This document shows, piece by piece, positions 17,502 to 19,897 of a DNA stretch of 19,897 nucleotides. The stretch is from Chromera velia (taxonomy: Eukaryota > Sar > Chromeraceae). The DNA is taken from contig JAHBMJ010002348.1 of the NCBI GenBank assembly GCA_018398765.1, forward strand, positions 1-19,897, written 5' to 3'. Both the position numbers and the translations under genes were made by a program. Within the stretch, counting starts at the first letter, position 1. Every line of letters begins with the position of its first letter. Below the pieces are notes generated by a model. That model did not search any database. It saw only the letters and a list, made by a program, of their open reading frames with translations, and was not told where the DNA came from.

Positions 17502-18314
17502 TTAAGAGCCAGGTGCGTTTTTGTCTAGCCAATTTCGCACCTCTTCCAGTACCTGGGTGGCCTCCTCGGGACTGCAAGGAACAGCACCTTCCCCCACAGC
17601 CCATACAGGTTCGCAGGCAATCACAATGCGCTCCCAGTCAGACGGACCCACCCGCTCGGCCGTAGCCTTTGTCTGCATGATAAGTGTTTCGATTTCCTCC
17701 CCTGATGCTCTCTGCTCACTCGTCTCTCCAACAGTCAGATTGACCCCCAACCCTACAGACAGACAGGCCACTGTCTTTTCTGCAATCAGAAGATCAGTCT
17801 CACCGAAAATATTTCTGCTGTCCGAGTGCCCCAAGATTATCCAGGAACACCCAACCTCTCTGAACAGAGACAGAGTTATAACTCCAGTGCCCTCCTTTAG
17901 AGGCCCACAAGCTTCAAACACGTTCTGTGCCCCGACTGCAATACGCCTGTCCAGAAGACGGCGGACTCGATCGACCAGAACAAACGGGGGGCAGAGGCAG
18001 AGCTCGATCCTCTGCAACACATCGGTCAAGGATACTTCAGCAGCACACAACGCCATATTTATTGCCAACACGAGAGCGTCTACACCTTCAGCCATTTTGA
18101 TACCAAGTTTCCAGTTGGCTGACAGAAAAAAAAATGGACGGCCTTTACAAGGCGTTGGCACAATTGTTTGACTTGGTGCAACCCCTACTCATAGAACAAC
18201 ATCTTGCAGAGTGACTGCCCCCCTATCGAAGGTCCCATTCCCTTTGTCTGTAAGACCGCCCTTCTCACCCTTTGTACTCTCAGCTGTTGAAGCCACACTC
18301 GCCCCACAGCCCAT
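17502..18314 (-). CDS. TPI: Triosephosphate isomerase-like gene, two exons, truncated by in-frame TAA
   Basis: TPI interconverts dihydroxyacetone phosphate and glyceraldehyde 3-phosphate. Visible motifs are SANWKLGIK (active-site Lys), GAQNVF, ILGHSDSRNIFGETDLL (catalytic His), VGETSEQR and ACEPVWAVGEG (catalytic Glu, loop 6). The frame has no ATG before NWK and is closed upstream by a TGA. I therefore propose exon 1 at 18314-18269 (ATG GGC TGT...), a 126-bp intron (donor gtgaga, acceptor ttgtaaag) and exon 2 from 18142. The phase fits and yields ...ESTKGRPFFFLSANWK, as at normal TPI starts. Exon 1 begins MGCGAS, a myristoylation/palmitoylation-type N-terminus. Odd points are GHSE to GHSD, loss of the Cys before GE, and a stop before loops 7-8. 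It is either a pseudogene or a truncated divergent isoform. Confidence 0.65.
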
Positions 18315-18355
18315 GCTTTGGATTGTCAGTTGCGAATCTCTGTGTTGTAAGATGA

Positions 18356-18630
18356 ACAGTACAATGCTATAAGGTGGTCTGAAGGTATGTCTGACCTAGA
18401 AGCGTCAGTGTTCAATCTAGCCAGTCAAACAGTCTGTTGATCACTTCATGCACCAGGCTGCTCAAACCATTAACTGCATTTATTTGGCCTCGTCCCATAG
18501 CAGCCTTTACTAAAATCGATTTGATCGCGCGCGCTTATGGCCCGGCGGCAAGCCGTCTCTGAGCCGGTCCCGGTACCTATACTATGCGCGCTCACGCCCC
18601 GGCAGCACCTCTCGTGCCACCATATGTACA
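18356..18630 (-). mobile_element. Candidate 3' LTR of the right chromovirus
   Basis: Read on the - strand it starts TGTACATATGG at 18630 and ends CTTACA at 18356, about 275 bp. It carries TTTATT (AATAAA on the - strand) at 18479-18484. Ordered blocks match the left LTR, as described for that feature. There is no strong purine tract just before it, and the other LTR is outside the window, so boundaries and target duplication cannot be tested. It ends about 42 bp upstream of the proposed TPI start codon. Confidence 0.45.
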
Positions 18631-18921
18631 GCCCGACGTCTCAGCCCCAGGCACGCCCCTCATACATGCCTGTCCGCCAAACTGACGTCCACGCTCAGTT
18701 CCTTGGCTAAGTACTCAGGCCTGCATCAATCAGTTGAGAAACATGCATGGACGTCGATATGCCACGACCAACCAGATCCAACCAGTCACCTGCCCAGCAC
18801 CACCTCCTTTGTCTAGCTTATCCACGCCTACTTAATTTGTCTCTCACCTTGAAGCTCACTAACTTTTCTACTAACTCCTTCTCTAACTCATCTCTCACAC
18901 ATGCCTATCCACTCCCAAGCC
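18631..18921. other. 3' untranslated part of the right chromovirus
   Basis: This 290 bp lies between the integrase stop and the candidate LTR. It is rich in short pyrimidine patches (purine on the element's strand) but has no clear polypurine tract next to the LTR and no other feature I recognise. Confidence 0.4.
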
Positions 18922-19542
18922 TCACTTCCTTTGTATTCTTCTTCTCTTGAAGTCGGCAATTGCTTCTTTTACACGTGAAAGAGTTTTTGCTGGTTCCCAT
19001 GAGGCATCTTCCTTTCTGAATCCCTTCCATCTCACCAAATAATGCGACTTTCCACCGATTTTTTTCCATTCCAATACCTCCTCCACTTCATATTCTGGTC
19101 CTTCAAATCTAGGAAGTCTGACTGCAGGTGGAGGATCTCTCAGCTCTCTAACATACTTCTTCAAATAATGTATATTCACTACAGGGTGAATGCGCACACC
19201 TGCCGGGAAGATAAGCTCATACGCCCCTCTTGTCACCATTCTTTCTACCTCGAAGGGACCAAACCAAATTGACTCCAACTTTCTTTTTTGTCCTTCCGGT
19301 CTCTTTTCTTGTTTAAAGAAGTCTCTGTGCACCAAAACCCAATCTCTAGGACCAACCTCCAATTCTCTGCGGTGTCGATCAAAATAGCGGGCTGCTGTCT
19401 CTCTGGCCCACTCCAACAATTCCTTCGCCTGGGCGATCTCTGCTAATCTCTGCCTTGTGCCTTGCAACGAAGTCCGCTGCAGAAGGCGACAGCGAGCTTC
19501 CCCTAACCGGCACTGCAGGCAGACGAATTGGATCAAACCCAT
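18922..19542 (-). CDS. Chromovirus integrase C-terminal domain and chromodomain (frame 2 of a split gene)
   Basis: Homology begins near RQRLAEIAQAKELLEWARE (nt about 19465 and below); residues before that belong to the other frame. Next come RDWVLVHRDFF, KLESIWFGPFEVERM (GPY/F module) and IHPVVNIHYLKKY. The C-terminal chromodomain reads EYEVEEVLEWKK, YLVRWKGF, ASWEPAKTL and IADFKRRR. The stop is TGA at 18924-18922. The chromodomain differs clearly from that of the left element, so the two are different families or lineages. Confidence 0.85.
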   Translation of the reverse strand: MGLIQFVCLQCRLGEARCRLLQRTSLQGTRQRLAEIAQAKELLEWARETAARYFDRHRRELEVGPRDWVLVHRDFFKQEKRPEGQKRKLESIWFGPFEVERMVTRGAYELIFPAGVRIHPVVNIHYLKKYVRELRDPPPAVRLPRFEGPEYEVEEVLEWKKIGGKSHYLVRWKGFRKEDASWEPAKTLSRVKEAIADFKRRRIQRK

Positions 19543-19897
19543 GCGTGAATCTGTAAGGTGAGAGACCAGTCACAGGATGAACACTATCTCTATAGGCAAA
19601 ATTACATGCAGGCAAAGCCTCGGCCCAATCTTTCTGATGGTCCATCACGAAACATCGCAACATCTCCCTGATCGTCCTATTGTCTCTCTCTGTCTGTCCG
19701 TCTGTCTGTGGGTGTCGAGAGGAACTCATTTTCATTTTTGAATTCCACAGCTTCTGTAACTCTCGCCAGAAAGCAGAAATAAAGCGAGGATCACGATCAG
19801 AGACGAGCGACCGAAACATGCCAACAGAACACACCACTCTTCCAAACACAACAGACGCAGTTTCTTCTCCTGTGATCTCCTCCCACACTGGAATGAA
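19379..19897 (-). CDS. Chromovirus integrase core (frame 1, 5' end off window, frameshifted)
   Basis: The frame is open to the window edge. VSDRDPRF carries the second catalytic Asp and RHPQTDGQTERDNRTI the Glu, with exactly 35 residues between them (DD35E spacing). CNFAYRDSVHPVTGLSPY and PIRLP follow, as in Ty3/Gypsy integrases. After ARHKAE (nt about 19450) the frame leaves homology and stops at 19379, while the chromodomain frame takes over. A single small indel around 19440-19465 explains this, so the copy is probably inactive. Confidence 0.85.
   Translation of the reverse strand, partial: FIPVWEEITGEETASVVFGRVVCSVGMFRSLVSDRDPRFISAFWRELQKLWNSKMKMSSSRHPQTDGQTERDNRTIREMLRCFVMDHQKDWAEALPACNFAYRDSVHPVTGLSPYRFTHGFDPIRLPAVPVRGSSLSPSAADFVARHKAEISRDRPGEGIVGVGQRDSSPLF

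Overview
This is eukaryotic nuclear DNA from an intron-rich protist. A single split gene of about 15 kb on the + strand fills most of the window. Its exons join at GT-AG sites in matching phase. The introns are packed with tetranucleotide repeats, and Ty3/Gypsy chromovirus remnants flank the gene. The predicted proteins carry many Lys/Gly/Ala/Glu low-complexity inserts. This style, together with a homologue of the cilium-linked protein androglobin, suggests a flagellated alveolate, perhaps a chromerid alga such as Chromera. That assignment is an inference from style and not a match I could run.

Left edge (1-1836): the 3' end of a chromovirus on the + strand (integrase tail and chromodomain, 1-807), then a purine tract, an LTR-like segment starting near 910, a short GC-rich tandem repeat (1255-1411), and the presumed upstream region of the next gene.

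Centre (1837-16809): an androglobin-like gene, which I resolve into 22 exons coding for about 2,110 residues. The N-terminal half of a calpain-like fold is clear, but the residues expected at the protease Cys, His and Asn positions are gone. The central 2.4 kb exon and the coiled-coil tail follow the androglobin plan. I see no globin domain or IQ motif. A degenerate EF-hand-like loop lies in exon 15. The reading frame predicts one unseen microexon in 3619-4325. Intron 11 holds a 61-63 bp minisatellite, and several 5' splice sites are themselves the first unit of a microsatellite.

Right edge (16810-19897): a sharply AT-rich spacer, then a triosephosphate isomerase-like gene on the - strand. 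Its likely first exon encodes an MGC acylation-type N-terminus. The gene is interrupted by an in-frame TAA before the last phosphate-binding loops. Directly upstream of it lies a candidate LTR belonging to a second chromovirus on the - strand, whose integrase and chromodomain (18922-19897) are split by a frameshift.

The two transposon ends are unrelated in function to the two genes. However, the right-hand LTR may lie within about 40 bp of the isomerase start codon, where it could act as its promoter.
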